From NCBI GenBank assembly GCA_034435435.1, contig DAOTXN010000035.1, positions 1 to 58,440 on the forward strand: 58,440 nucleotides of DNA, read 5' to 3'. The translations under genes and the position numbers were made by a program. Positions 17,546 to 26,289 of this stretch are shown here, in pieces. The stretch is from DAOTXN01 sp034435435. Its GTDB lineage: Bacteria; Chloroflexota; Anaerolineae; S140-20. The notes beneath the pieces are model-generated. The model saw nothing but the letters and a program-made list of their open reading frames with translations, made no database searches and was not told where the DNA came from. Numbering within the stretch: the first letter of the stretch is position 1; every line of letters begins with the position of its first letter.

Positions 17546-17819
17546 AGGCCTTACGCTCCCTGTCGCTCATATCGCGTGCGCTTATGATAATCGCAGTCTT
17601 GGCTGTGGGCTTGTAGATGAAAAACACAGAGAGATACCTGCCACCGAAGGTCTGTCCAAAGGCAGCATAGACATCTTGACCTTCGGTGTGCCCTTTTTCT
17701 GCGAAACGGATGCGGGGTTGGTTGAGCAAAGTCTGGCGGGCTTCATGGCAAGTCACGCTATGTTTCGTTTCGATCTTTTCTTCGATGTGGGCGGGGCATA
17801 CAATGGAATCTATTTGCAC
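17532..17819 (-). CDS. BrnT-family RNase-type toxin
   Basis: 95 residues with BrnT features: a HIEEKIETKHSVTCHEAR stretch resembling the family's N-terminal signature, strands GQDVYAAFGQTFGGRYLSVFF, and a C-terminal IIISARDMSDRERKAY that matches the usual (I)ISAR..xxxER motif. BrnT toxins are mRNA interferases inhibited by BrnA. It appears intact. It sits upstream of the VapBC remnant, so at least two toxin-antitoxin systems cluster here beside the CHAT operon. Confidence 0.75.
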   Translation of the reverse strand: MQIDSIVCPAHIEEKIETKHSVTCHEARQTLLNQPRIRFAEKGHTEGQDVYAAFGQTFGGRYLSVFFIYKPTAKTAIIISARDMSDRERKAYGRK

Positions 17820-17981
17820 AGCTTTCCCCCTCGACCTGCAAAGACAGAATTACCAGGCATAGACTCTGCTGTTTACGCCTTGCGCCAAAACATCGGCGTT
17901 GATGGCTCTGATCAAGCCCCGCTCCTGCTCTCTGGTGTAAACAGATTATATACCCGGATACCCTATCGACGCAACCATTTT

Positions 17982-18010
17982 TTGACAAGCGAGCGTAAAT
18001 CGTAGACAAT
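17982..18010 (+). promoter_or_regulatory. Consensus-like promoter placing the start site on an ATG
   Basis: TTGACA (17982-17987), 17-nt spacer, GACAAT (18005-18010). The ATG of the kinase gene begins 6 nt later with no room for a ribosome binding site, so a leaderless transcript is expected. Confidence 0.6.
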
Positions 18011-18016
18011 AGGGCC

Positions 18017-19687
18017 ATGTTGCGTCCCCCCCGCCACTTGAGGCGTTATCGTCAGATTGTCCGGGTGCTGGTCCGGCACGGCTTTGGCGACGTTCTGTCC
18101 CAATTAGGCGTCAACCGTCGCCTGGGCCTGCCCATCCGCCTGCTGCGTCGCCAGGCGGCGGGAGGAGAACTCACCCGCGCCCAGCGCGTGCGCCTGGCGC
18201 TGGAAGAACTGGGGCCGACCTTTATCAAATTCGGCCAGATCGTCAGCACCCGCCCCGACCTGGTGCCCCCCGACTTTATCACCGAGCTGAGCCGCCTGCG
18301 CGACGAGGTCCCGCCGGAGCCGTGGGAGCCGATCAAAACCTGCATCGAGGCGGAGCTAGGACACTCTATCGAAGAGCTGTTTGCCACGTTCGACCCGCAC
18401 CCCATCGCAGCGGCCTCGTTGGGCCAGGTGCACGTCGCCACGCTGAGCGACGGCGCCGAGGTTGTGGTCAAGGCCCAGCGCCCGAACATCGAGCGGATCA
18501 TCAACGTAGACCTGGACATCCTATACGATCTGGCCCGGCTGGCCCAGCGCCGCACCCCCCTGGGTCAGATTTACGACCTGGTCGAGATTGCCGAGGATTT
18601 CGCCCACACTCTGCGGGCCGAGCTGGACTATCGGCGCGAGGGACGCAACGCCGACCGCTTGCGCGAAAATTTTGAGGATGTGCCTTATCTATATGTCCCA
18701 CAAGTCCATTGGGACTATACCACCCAGCGGGTGTTGGTGCTGGAGCGCATCGCGGGCATCAAAATCGACGACGTGCAGGCGCTAGACGCGGCCGGCTATG
18801 ACCGCTACCGCATCGCCGCCCACGCCGCCAGCATGATCACCAAAGAAATTCTGGACGACGGTTATTTCCACGCCGACCCCCATCCGGGCAACTTTGTGGT
18901 GATGGAGGGCGAGGTCATCGGCGCGATGGACTTTGGCATGGTGGGCTACCTGTCGCCCGCCGACAAGGCCGACCTGGCGCGGCTGTACGTGGTAGCCATA
19001 GAGCAGGACGTGCCCGGCGCCGCCGACGAATTGATACGCATGGGGGTGGCCGAATATCACGTGGACCGGGCGGCCCTGGAGCGCGACCTGCGCCGCATGA
19101 TGCACAAGTATTACGGCCTGTCGGTGGAAGAACTCAAAGCGGGCGAGCTGATCGAAGAGTTTATGACCGTGGCCTTTCGCCACAAGCTGCGCTTCCCCAG
19201 CAATTTGTGGCTGGTCGCCAAAGTCATTGCCATGACTGAAGGATTGGGGCTGCGGCTGGCCCCCGGCTTTGACATGTTTTCGGCTGCCCAGGGCTACGTG
19301 CGCCGTTACCGGCGGCGCATGTGGCTGCCCACCGAGTGGGGACCCTCGGTGGCGCGCGGCGCGATGGATCTGGCCGACCTGATGCTGCGCCTGCCCAAAC
19401 AGACCACGCGCTTGCTGGAACAGGCCGAACGCGGCCACCTGGAGGCGCAAGTGCGCATGCCCGACCTCCTGGACGCCACCAACCGCCTGGACCGCATCGC
19501 CAACCGGCTGGCCTTGGCCATGCTGACCGCCGGATTTACCATCGGCATCGGCTGGGTCATCCCTAGCCTTGACCTGAGCTGGCCGTGGGGTTGGCTGACC
19601 TGGTTCGTGTTGGCCGGGTTCCTCGGTGTGAGCTTTCTCGGCGTGTGGCTGATGCTGAGCATCTGGCGCTCGGGGCGCGGGTGTTAA
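18017..19687 (+). CDS. ABC1/UbiB-family atypical protein kinase
   Basis: 556 residues. UbiB/ABC1K signatures: KFGQ (71-74), AAAS (131-134), invariant Lys in VVKAQRP (152), FHADPHPGN (284-292) and MDFG (304-307), with two C-terminal membrane helices from about 507. The family binds ATP and supports isoprenoid-quinone metabolism. No quinone-biosynthesis gene is visible nearby, so the target is open. ATG 18017 follows a promoter with only 6 nt after the -10, implying a leaderless mRNA. Confidence 0.9.
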   Translation: MLRPPRHLRRYRQIVRVLVRHGFGDVLSQLGVNRRLGLPIRLLRRQAAGGELTRAQRVRLALEELGPTFIKFGQIVSTRPDLVPPDFITELSRLRDEVPPEPWEPIKTCIEAELGHSIEELFATFDPHPIAAASLGQVHVATLSDGAEVVVKAQRPNIERIINVDLDILYDLARLAQRRTPLGQIYDLVEIAEDFAHTLRAELDYRREGRNADRLRENFEDVPYLYVPQVHWDYTTQRVLVLERIAGIKIDDVQALDAAGYDRYRIAAHAASMITKEILDDGYFHADPHPGNFVVMEGEVIGAMDFGMVGYLSPADKADLARLYVVAIEQDVPGAADELIRMGVAEYHVDRAALERDLRRMMHKYYGLSVEELKAGELIEEFMTVAFRHKLRFPSNLWLVAKVIAMTEGLGLRLAPGFDMFSAAQGYVRRYRRRMWLPTEWGPSVARGAMDLADLMLRLPKQTTRLLEQAERGHLEAQVRMPDLLDATNRLDRIANRLALAMLTAGFTIGIGWVIPSLDLSWPWGWLTWFVLAGFLGVSFLGVWLMLSIWRSGRGC

Positions 19688-19723
19688 GTCCAACCCGCTC
19701 TAAATGGAATACTTTTCAGGGCA

Positions 19724-19790
19724 CACCGCCGAGACGCAGAGAACGCTGAGGAATACTCGGAATCTCTGCGGCCTCGGCGTCTCTGCGGTG
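19724..19790. repeat. Imperfect inverted intergenic repeat
   Basis: Begins CACCGCCGAGACGC and ends GCGTCTCTGCGGTG, a near-palindrome with scattered mismatches around ACTCGG. A half-element of the same flavour (GTCTTGGCGTCTTTGTGGTG) lies at 30802-30821. Non-coding, between the kinase and cysteine desulfurase genes. Confidence 0.55.
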
Positions 19791-19844
19791 ACAGCCCGCG
19801 TTATTTGAAAGGCATTGGCTCTGAATGAATATGGAGACTGAAAA

Positions 19845-20984
19845 ATGAACCCTATCTATCTCGATTATAACGCCACCACCCCCATCGCCCGTGAGGTGGC
19901 CGAGGCGATGCTGCCCTATCTGTACGAGCACTTTGGCAACCCCTCCAGCAGCCACCCTTACGGCCTGGTCGCCAAACGCGCCGTTGAGGCCGCCCGCGCC
20001 CAGGTCGCAGGACTGCTGGGCTGCCAGCCCGCCGAGGTGATTTTCACTAGCGGCGGCACCGAGAGCAACAACTATGCCATCCAGGGCGCGGCGCTGGCGC
20101 GGCGCGAACGAGGGAACCACATCATCACCTCGGCGGTGGAACACCCGGCGGTGATCGAGGTATGCCATTGGTTAGAAACACAGGGCTTGCGCCTCACCGT
20201 GCTGCCGGTGGACGAATACGGCCTGGTCAACCCCGCCGACCTGGAGGTCGCCATCAGTCCTGAAACCATCCTGGTCACGGTGATGCACGCTAATAACGAA
20301 GTGGGAACCATCCAACCCATCGCCGAGCTGGCCGAAATTGCTCACCGCCACGGCGCGCTGCTGCACACCGACGCCGCCCAAGCGGTGGGCAAAATCCCGG
20401 TCCACGTGGACGAATTGGGTGTAGACTTGCTCTCCGTGGCCGGGCACAAGCTGTACGCGCCCAAGGGAGTCGGCGCGCTGTACGTTTGCTCTGGCATCCG
20501 CCTGGCTAATTTAATGCACGGCGCTGGGCACGAGGGCGGGCGGCGGCCCGGCACCGAAAACGTGATCGAGATCGTCGGGCTGGGCCAGGCGTGCGAGATA
20601 GCCGGACGCGACCTGGAACAAAACATGGTCCATTTTAAGGCCATGCGCGACCGGCTGCATAAAGGGCTACTGCGCGAGCTGGGCGAAGGGGCGGTCAAGC
20701 TCAACGGCCATCCCGAAAAGCGCCTGCCCAACACGCTCAGCCTCAGCTTTCGCGGCGCAGAGGCCAACGCGCTGTTGGCAGAGATCGGCCAGCAGGTGGC
20801 CGCCTCGGCCGGGGCGGCCTGTCACGCCGACCGGGTGGACGTGTCGGCGGTGCTGCGGGCGATGAGCGTGCCGCTAGAGTGGGCTATGGGCGCCGTGCGT
20901 TTCTCTGTAGGGCGGGGCACTACTGTCGAAGAGATCGACCGGGTGGTGAAAACCGTGGCCGAGGCTATACGTTACCTGCGATAG
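19845..20984 (+). CDS. Cysteine desulfurase, NifS/IscS-like
   Basis: 379-residue PLP enzyme that releases sulfur from cysteine onto a catalytic thiol for Fe-S or thio-cofactor synthesis. Seen: LDYNATTP near the start, His100 in SAVEHPAV, Asp176 in HTDAAQ, PLP-lysine K202 in VAGHKLYAPKG, RRPGTEN, and active-site Cys326 in ASAGAACHA. GGAG lies 9 nt upstream. No iscU or suf gene is adjacent, so it may serve tRNA thiolation or Fe-S work elsewhere. Convergent with the S74 protein gene. Confidence 0.9.
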   Translation: MNPIYLDYNATTPIAREVAEAMLPYLYEHFGNPSSSHPYGLVAKRAVEAARAQVAGLLGCQPAEVIFTSGGTESNNYAIQGAALARRERGNHIITSAVEHPAVIEVCHWLETQGLRLTVLPVDEYGLVNPADLEVAISPETILVTVMHANNEVGTIQPIAELAEIAHRHGALLHTDAAQAVGKIPVHVDELGVDLLSVAGHKLYAPKGVGALYVCSGIRLANLMHGAGHEGGRRPGTENVIEIVGLGQACEIAGRDLEQNMVHFKAMRDRLHKGLLRELGEGAVKLNGHPEKRLPNTLSLSFRGAEANALLAEIGQQVAASAGAACHADRVDVSAVLRAMSVPLEWAMGAVRFSVGRGTTVEEIDRVVKTVAEAIRYLR

Positions 20985-21004
20985 CCGAGGTATGGTCGCA
21001 GAGA

Positions 21005-22489
21005 TTAGGATTTGCTGGTGCTGGAAGCATGTCCATGCGTACAGAGCGATGACTTGAGCCGCGCGTAAGTCAAAGCGCCTCCCACCACCATCCCCAGCGT
21101 CAAAAGTGTCACGGGGAGCAAATAGCCCACGCCGGTCGTGTGTTTCCCTTCTAACGCTGCCAGGCGCGCTTCCAACGCCGCGATGTGGGACTCTTGATCG
21201 CGCACGGTTTGATACAAGCCCTGGATCGCCGCCAGCGCCACGCCGTCCGCGTCTACCGTGCTGATGTGGCGCTCGTCCTCACCCACGCCAAAAGCCGCGT
21301 AAAAATCTTGCGCCATCGGGCCGATGTGCTGGACGGACGGGTCCTGGGTGGTGTAGTGCCAGCTCGCGATGGGCAGTTGCGCCAGCGCCGCCAGAATCTG
21401 CGTCCCATCCACGGGCGTCACGTTTGCCTTGGCCGCGCGGTCGCTGAGAGAAGACCACGAGCCGCTGCCGGGGGCCAGTTCCACCCCGGCGGCAGGCTGC
21501 CCATCCCCGCTAACGGCGCTGACCAGGCGCACCCCGCCCGTTGCCCGCACGGCAAACTCGTTGGCGGCGGCGGAATTAAAGTCGGCGTCGGTGGCGTCGG
21601 CAAACAGGAACGCCCCTGCGTGATCCGCCTCCACGACGGCGCGCCGGCCCGCAACCAGGCTATAGTCGCCCGCAGCAACATTGTCGGCGCCGCCCGGCAC
21701 ACTGGAAAACGCGCCGCCGGCGGTGTTGCCGTAGCCTCCGCCAATCGCGGCATACATACTTGTGGCGTGATTGCTCAAGCCCCCCCCCACGGTGGCATAG
21801 TTGTCGGCAGCCGTGTTGCCGGCCCCTCCGCCAACCGTGGCGTCAAAACCATCGGCGATGTTGCGAGCGCCGCCGCCCACCACGGCATGGGTACCGGCAG
21901 CCACGTTGTAAGAACCGCCGCTCACTGTCGCATCCAGTCCACTGGCTGTGTTTTGCGTGCCGCCGCTCACCGTTGCGTGTCGGCCGCTGGCCGTGTTGCC
22001 TCCACCCCCGCCGACGGTGGCATCCATATGTCCGGCCACGTTGCTGGCCCCCCCACCGACGGTGGCGCGGGTGGCAGAAGCCGTGTTGCGCCAGCCCCCG
22101 CCGATCGTAGCATATTCGATGCTGGCAGCATTTTCGAAACCACCCCCCACCGTGGCGCGGGCAGCGCTGGCCGCGTTGTGCGAGCCACCCCCCACCGCGG
22201 CAAAGTTGCCAGCCTGGTTGCCCACGCCGCCGGCGATGGTGCCCCAGTCGTCCGTGACGCGATTGGGAGAGCCTGGCTCTCCACCACCACCGATGGTCGC
22301 ACCTACCGAGCCTTCTGCCGCCCCGTTTTCAGCAAACCCTTCGACGACGTTCCACCCTCCAGCCTGGTCGCCGGCGGCGTTAGTGGTTTTGTCGGTGTAG
22401 AAACGGAGCATCAGAGAGCTGGCCTGTACCCCCAACGCCAGTAGCAGGGCAAACAAAATAGATAATCCGATCAACTTGATGCGTGTCAT
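21005..22489 (-). CDS. Surface protein: YadA-like repeats plus S74 self-cleaving chaperone, membrane-anchored
   Basis: 494 residues. N-terminal signal/anchor (residues 6-24). About 14 copies of a 14-16-residue motif such as NTASGRHATVSGG (about 65-285), as in YadA/hep_hag head domains. An intramolecular chaperone (peptidase S74) domain follows, with SDRAAK, which keeps the Ser and the Lys five residues later used for self-cleavage, and ends in DGVALAAIQGL. Then come a short coiled coil (LEARLAALEG) and a C-terminal membrane helix. The S74 fold is best known from phage tail spikes, but no phage gene is nearby. Likely a trimeric surface fibre whose cleavage could release the head. Confidence 0.75.
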   Translation of the reverse strand: MTRIKLIGLSILFALLLALGVQASSLMLRFYTDKTTNAAGDQAGGWNVVEGFAENGAAEGSVGATIGGGGEPGSPNRVTDDWGTIAGGVGNQAGNFAAVGGGSHNAASAARATVGGGFENAASIEYATIGGGWRNTASATRATVGGGASNVAGHMDATVGGGGGNTASGRHATVSGGTQNTASGLDATVSGGSYNVAAGTHAVVGGGARNIADGFDATVGGGAGNTAADNYATVGGGLSNHATSMYAAIGGGYGNTAGGAFSSVPGGADNVAAGDYSLVAGRRAVVEADHAGAFLFADATDADFNSAAANEFAVRATGGVRLVSAVSGDGQPAAGVELAPGSGSWSSLSDRAAKANVTPVDGTQILAALAQLPIASWHYTTQDPSVQHIGPMAQDFYAAFGVGEDERHISTVDADGVALAAIQGLYQTVRDQESHIAALEARLAALEGKHTTGVGYLLPVTLLTLGMVVGGALTYARLKSSLCTHGHASSTSKS

Positions 22490-22636
22490 AAGTCGCTTTC
22501 TCCAGTCAATAAATCACTTTTTGCTCCCACCGGATCCCTGCCGGCGTATCCGATCCGCCGGAGGTTTGAAACGCGCAGGAACCCAAAGGTGAATGACGCG
22601 AATATGAGCCAGGCGCAGGGAACGATATGCCGCGCT

Positions 22637-23206
22637 TTAGAACAAAATATTGGACAGGATCATTCCCGCCACGCAGCCAATGGCTAACAGCGCCAGAGCA
22701 ACGGCGGCGATGAGTATCCGGCTCCCCCCCAGCGCCTCGATCGGTTCCCCCGTGAATTGATGCGCCAGCACCCGCTGCTGCTCGACGCGCTTGAGCTTGC
22801 CGCGCACGGCCGCCAAAATATCTTCGGCAGAGGCCAACTTGGTCAAATAATCGTCGGCGCCCAGCTCTTTGCCGTAGCGAATGTCCTCCTGGCCCGACTT
22901 GGCGGTGAGAAAAATGAGCGGGATGTAGTTCAGGTATGGGTTGGCGCGCATCTCTTCATACAGCGCATAGCCGTCCATCACCGGCATCATAATGTCTACC
23001 ATGACCAGGTCAGGCAGGCGGTCCATGCCGCCCGTTTGTTGGTCCTCGCCCAAAAAGGCGGCCTTGAGTTGGTCGAGCGCATCCCGCCCGTTGACGGCCG
23101 TCCACACCCGATAGCCTTCCATTTCTAGTGTGAGCGTAATGCCGTCGAGGAATTCCTGGTTGTCATCTACGACCATGATGAGAGGTTTGGATTTTTCGGT
23201 GCTCAT
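22637..23206 (-). CDS. Membrane-tethered response regulator receiver
   Basis: 189 residues from ATG 23206 (GGAAGG ribosome binding site); the longer frame overlaps comEC. Receiver residues: VVDDNQ acidic pair, phospho-acceptor Asp in LVMVDIMMPVMDG, and Lys in DDYLTK (P replaced by L). The output domain is replaced by a short linker and one C-terminal transmembrane helix (ILIAAVALALLAIGCVAG). It starts 19 nt after comEC, so co-transcription is likely. A membrane-anchored receiver is unusual; its kinase is not apparent. Confidence 0.8.
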   Translation of the reverse strand: MSTEKSKPLIMVVDDNQEFLDGITLTLEMEGYRVWTAVNGRDALDQLKAAFLGEDQQTGGMDRLPDLVMVDIMMPVMDGYALYEEMRANPYLNYIPLIFLTAKSGQEDIRYGKELGADDYLTKLASAEDILAAVRGKLKRVEQQRVLAHQFTGEPIEALGGSRILIAAVALALLAIGCVAGMILSNILF

Positions 23207-23225
23207 TTGCCTTCCTTTCTTTTGC

Positions 23226-25625
23226 TCATCGCTCGGTGTCAATCCACAGCCGGCGCCCATCACTGGTAATGGCCACCCGACCGTTTTGATCTGTGCGATA
23301 AACCAGCATGTCATCCAGCCGTTCCAGCACTTCGGCCGAGGGGTGCCGAAAGCTGTTTTCCGCGCCGACGGAAATCACAGCGACCTGGGGACGAACCGCG
23401 TCGAGAAAAACCTGCGAAGCGGATGTTTTGCTGCCGTGGTGGGGCAGCTTGAGCACGGTGCTGCGCAGGTAGACGCCCGAACGCACCAGCGCCTGCTCGA
23501 CTTTGGTCTGGATGTCGCCGGGCAACAGAAACGCCACGTCGCTGTAGGTGAGCCGCAACACGATCGAGTTGTTGTTCGTATCGGCGTCGCTGTCTGCAAC
23601 GAGAGCGGGGCCAGGGTGCAAAACGTCAAGAGTGACGCCGTCGCTCAACGCGATGTGTGTGGCTGCCTCGCCGCGTAAGAGCGTTGCTCCTTCGTCTGCC
23701 AGAGCCTTTTTCCACGCTTCCGTCAGATCGGTTTCGTGGGGCAACTCGCGCAGCATCACCGCCCGCACGTCGTATCGTTCCAGTGTCGGGATCAGGCCAG
23801 TGAGGTGGTCGGCGTCGGGATGGGTCAGGACTATCAGGTCGAGCGTGCGGTCCCAAAAGGGCATCTGCCCTCCCAGCTCCGAAAGCAACGTGCTGCCTTC
23901 CGGGCCGCCGTCGATGAGAATCTGCGCCCCGGCGGGCGTCTCGATGAAAATGGCATCGCCCTGGCCCACATCCAAAAAGACGACGTGCAGCTTGCCGTCG
24001 GGGAACTGAAACACGGCCACCCAGGTGACCACTGTCATCAACGCCATGCCGCTCAGCGTGGCCTTGAGGGGTAGACGCTGGGACAGGTTTTGCCACGCGT
24101 CGCGTCGGCGCTGGCGGGGGAGCAACAGCAACGCGCTCAGGCCGCCGATGGCGATATAGAGGGCCACTAACCCGCCGTCGGACAGCTTGAGCGGAACCGA
24201 AGCAAAAGGTAAATCGGCCGTCCAGCGCACCACATGGATGGTCCACGTGAGCCACAGGTAGGCGACCCAGCCTACCACCCGGCCCAGCGGCTCGACGACC
24301 AGCCCGATAAGCGTCGCTGCGCCGCCAAAGAACATCACCCAAGATTGGACCGGCAAGATCAATACATTGGTCAACAACGAGACGACCGACAACCGTCCGA
24401 AATGCCACAGGATCAGCGGCGTGGTCGTGATCTGCGCGGCGAGGGTGAGCAACAGCGCATCGCCGACCCACCCGACGACTTGTTTGGCCCGACCCACCGA
24501 TAGTTTGCGTTCCAGCAGTCTTTGAGTGGCGCTTGCAAAGCGTTGAGCATACAGGATCAACCCCAGTGTGGCGGCGACCGAGAGTTGAAAACCCACGTCC
24601 CACAAAGTATAAGGATTCAGCGCGGTCATCACGATGGCGGCCAGGGCCAGTGAGTTGAGGGCCAGTCCTTGTCGGTCAACGGCCACGCCGATCACGGTCA
24701 CGACGCCCATCACTGCTGCCCGGACGACGGCGGCGTCGGCTCCGACCAGGATCGTGTACGCGACGACGCCCGCAATGGCGATGCCCGCCGCCAATCGCCG
24801 GTCGCGCACCAGCCGCCCCAGCGTCGCCGTCAACAGGGCCGTGATGATAGAAATGTTAAAACCCGAGATGGCAATCACGTGACTGGCGCCCGTGGCCTTG
24901 AAATCTTCGCTCACGTCGCGGGGGATGCCACTCTCGACGCCCAGCAGGATGCCGGTGAGCAGACTGGCTTCCGGCTCAGGCAGGATGCGAGCGATGGTCG
25001 CCTGGGCGTGGACTTTGAAGGTCAGCAGTGTGCGCTTCCAAGCCGCTCCGCCCTGGCCGGGTAGACGTTCAACCTCGGCGCGAGGAAAGTGGCTATAGAT
25101 GCTTTTTTGCGCCAGATAGTCGCGGTAGTTAAAATCCTCCCAGGCCAGCGGCGTCTCCAACTCGCCGCGCACTTGCAGACGGTCGCCATAGGCGTAGACC
25201 GGGTAGCGCGGCGCGCGCAGTCGCGCAGCGCCGTGGACGTCCAGCGACTCGCTTTTCTCTTCCAGAGTCAATGTTTGGGCCTCAAGGCGATAATACACCA
25301 GCGTGTCGCGTACGTCCGGCTCGTCGGCGATCACCCCGACGAGTGTGACCACACCCTGGCCGTTGTAGGTCGCCAGGGAGTGTTCGTCAAAGTGTGGTTC
25401 GGCCAGCAACAGGCGTGTTGCACCCAGGGCCAGCGCGGCGATACAACTGATCACAAGGCGGGTTTGAGATGGGCGAACAAGCGCAGCAGACAGAATGGCA
25501 ACGACTGCCCCGCCGCCCCATGCCAACGGCGGAAGCGCCAATTTGTCGCCCACCCAGATGCCGATCAGCCAGGCGATGCTCCAGTAGGTGAGAAGCGTCA
25601 TAGCTTGCTTTCCGTGCCGTGTCAT
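23226..25625 (-). CDS. comEC: ComEC/Rec2-family DNA uptake channel
   Basis: 799 residues: about nine or more transmembrane helices in the competence domain (HVIAISGFNISIIT signature) followed by a C-terminal metallo-beta-lactamase-like domain (LDVGQGDAIFIETPAG, HPDADHLTG, KLPHHGSKTS). Carries DNA across the inner membrane during transformation, or is a related nuclease channel. ATG 25625 and ATG 25601 are both possible; the latter follows GGAAAGC. No other com gene is in the window. Confidence 0.9.
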   Translation of the reverse strand: MTRHGKQAMTLLTYWSIAWLIGIWVGDKLALPPLAWGGGAVVAILSAALVRPSQTRLVISCIAALALGATRLLLAEPHFDEHSLATYNGQGVVTLVGVIADEPDVRDTLVYYRLEAQTLTLEEKSESLDVHGAARLRAPRYPVYAYGDRLQVRGELETPLAWEDFNYRDYLAQKSIYSHFPRAEVERLPGQGGAAWKRTLLTFKVHAQATIARILPEPEASLLTGILLGVESGIPRDVSEDFKATGASHVIAISGFNISIITALLTATLGRLVRDRRLAAGIAIAGVVAYTILVGADAAVVRAAVMGVVTVIGVAVDRQGLALNSLALAAIVMTALNPYTLWDVGFQLSVAATLGLILYAQRFASATQRLLERKLSVGRAKQVVGWVGDALLLTLAAQITTTPLILWHFGRLSVVSLLTNVLILPVQSWVMFFGGAATLIGLVVEPLGRVVGWVAYLWLTWTIHVVRWTADLPFASVPLKLSDGGLVALYIAIGGLSALLLLPRQRRRDAWQNLSQRLPLKATLSGMALMTVVTWVAVFQFPDGKLHVVFLDVGQGDAIFIETPAGAQILIDGGPEGSTLLSELGGQMPFWDRTLDLIVLTHPDADHLTGLIPTLERYDVRAVMLRELPHETDLTEAWKKALADEGATLLRGEAATHIALSDGVTLDVLHPGPALVADSDADTNNNSIVLRLTYSDVAFLLPGDIQTKVEQALVRSGVYLRSTVLKLPHHGSKTSASQVFLDAVRPQVAVISVGAENSFRHPSAEVLERLDDMLVYRTDQNGRVAITSDGRRLWIDTER

Positions 25626-25759
25626 ACTCGCCCGATACTCAACAACGGATTATACTTGAGAAGAAGCAGGGTGGCAAAGTGCTCAAAGGCTACTTGTCAT
25701 TGCCCTTTCGAAGGGGGGAGGACAAAGAGCACCAAGTAATGTCTAATCGGCTCGCGGGC

Positions 25760-25788
25760 TTGCCACATTTTTGAGAGTGTGGTATGAT
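25760..25788 (+). promoter_or_regulatory. Sigma-70-like promoter of the rpsF operon
   Basis: TTGCCA (25760-25765), exactly 17 nt, TATGAT (25783-25788). About 90 nt of leader follow before rpsF, with two small hairpins. Confidence 0.7.
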
Positions 25789-25796
25789 ATGGCGCG

Positions 25797-25858
25797 TTGC
25801 TCACCAGGGCGCAGTGGCTCTGGTGATTTTCCGCTCCCGGCCTGTCTGGGAGTAAACC
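25797..25858 (+). promoter_or_regulatory. Structured leader of rpsF, possible S6:S18 autoregulatory site
   Basis: Two successive hairpins: TCACCAG pairing with CTGGTGA, then CTCCC pairing with GGGAG around a CCGG-containing loop. S6:S18 complexes are known to bind a hairpin with a CCG element in their own leader. The match here is by eye and uncertain. Confidence 0.35.
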
Positions 25859-25882
25859 CGTGGAAAAGGAGGCGCAACTGCC

Positions 25883-26170
25883 ATGCGTGATTACGAATTG
25901 ACCTTTATCGTGCGTTCCGACCTCGATGAACCCGACCTGACAGCCGTCATTGAGCGCGTAAAAAGCCTGATAACGGATAACGGGGGCGAGGTCAGCAAAC
26001 ACGAATTGTGGGGAACACGTCGCTTGGCTTATTCCATTCGCAACATGCGAGACGGCCAATACGTGTTTATGCAGGTCAAGCTCCCCTCTCAAACCATCGC
26101 GTCCATCGAGCGCAGTATCAAACTCAGCGAAGACGTCCTCCGACATCTGTTCGTCCGCGTCGGTGAATAA
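25883..26170 (+). CDS. rpsF: 30S ribosomal protein S6
   Basis: 95 residues: MRDYELTFIVRSDLDEPDL start, then the S6 core with TRRLAYSIRNMRDGQYVF. AGGAGG precedes ATG by 10 nt. Part of the S6:S18 heterodimer of the small subunit platform. First gene of the classic rpsF-ssb-rpsR cluster. A short hairpin with T-tract at 26214-26231 lies before ssb and may attenuate. Confidence 0.95.
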   Translation: MRDYELTFIVRSDLDEPDLTAVIERVKSLITDNGGEVSKHELWGTRRLAYSIRNMRDGQYVFMQVKLPSQTIASIERSIKLSEDVLRHLFVRVGE

Positions 26171-26213
26171 CCCTGCCAACCTATCGGTTGAAAACTTGCC
26201 CTGGTGGATAATG

Positions 26214-26231
26214 AACCCGTTGGGGTTTTTG
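26214..26231 (+). promoter_or_regulatory. Short attenuator-like hairpin between rpsF and ssb
   Basis: AACCC (26214-26218) pairs with GGGTT (26223-26227), followed by TTT. The stem is only 5 bp, so termination would be weak. Nearby TTGAAAAC and GTTTTCAA form a further 8-nt inverted repeat. Confidence 0.3.
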
Positions 26232-26289
26232 TTCGAGCGTGATCGGTTTTCAAAAAATGACGAGTGGTTTTTGACGGAGGGTTGAAGAG

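Noticed and set aside
21185..22444. A 419-codon plus-strand frame
   Set aside because: Antisense to the repeat-containing surface protein; its periodic translation mirrors the YadA-like repeats.
21005..22489. A prophage tail-spike locus
   Set aside because: Only the S74 domain is phage-like; there are no capsid, portal or integrase genes around it.
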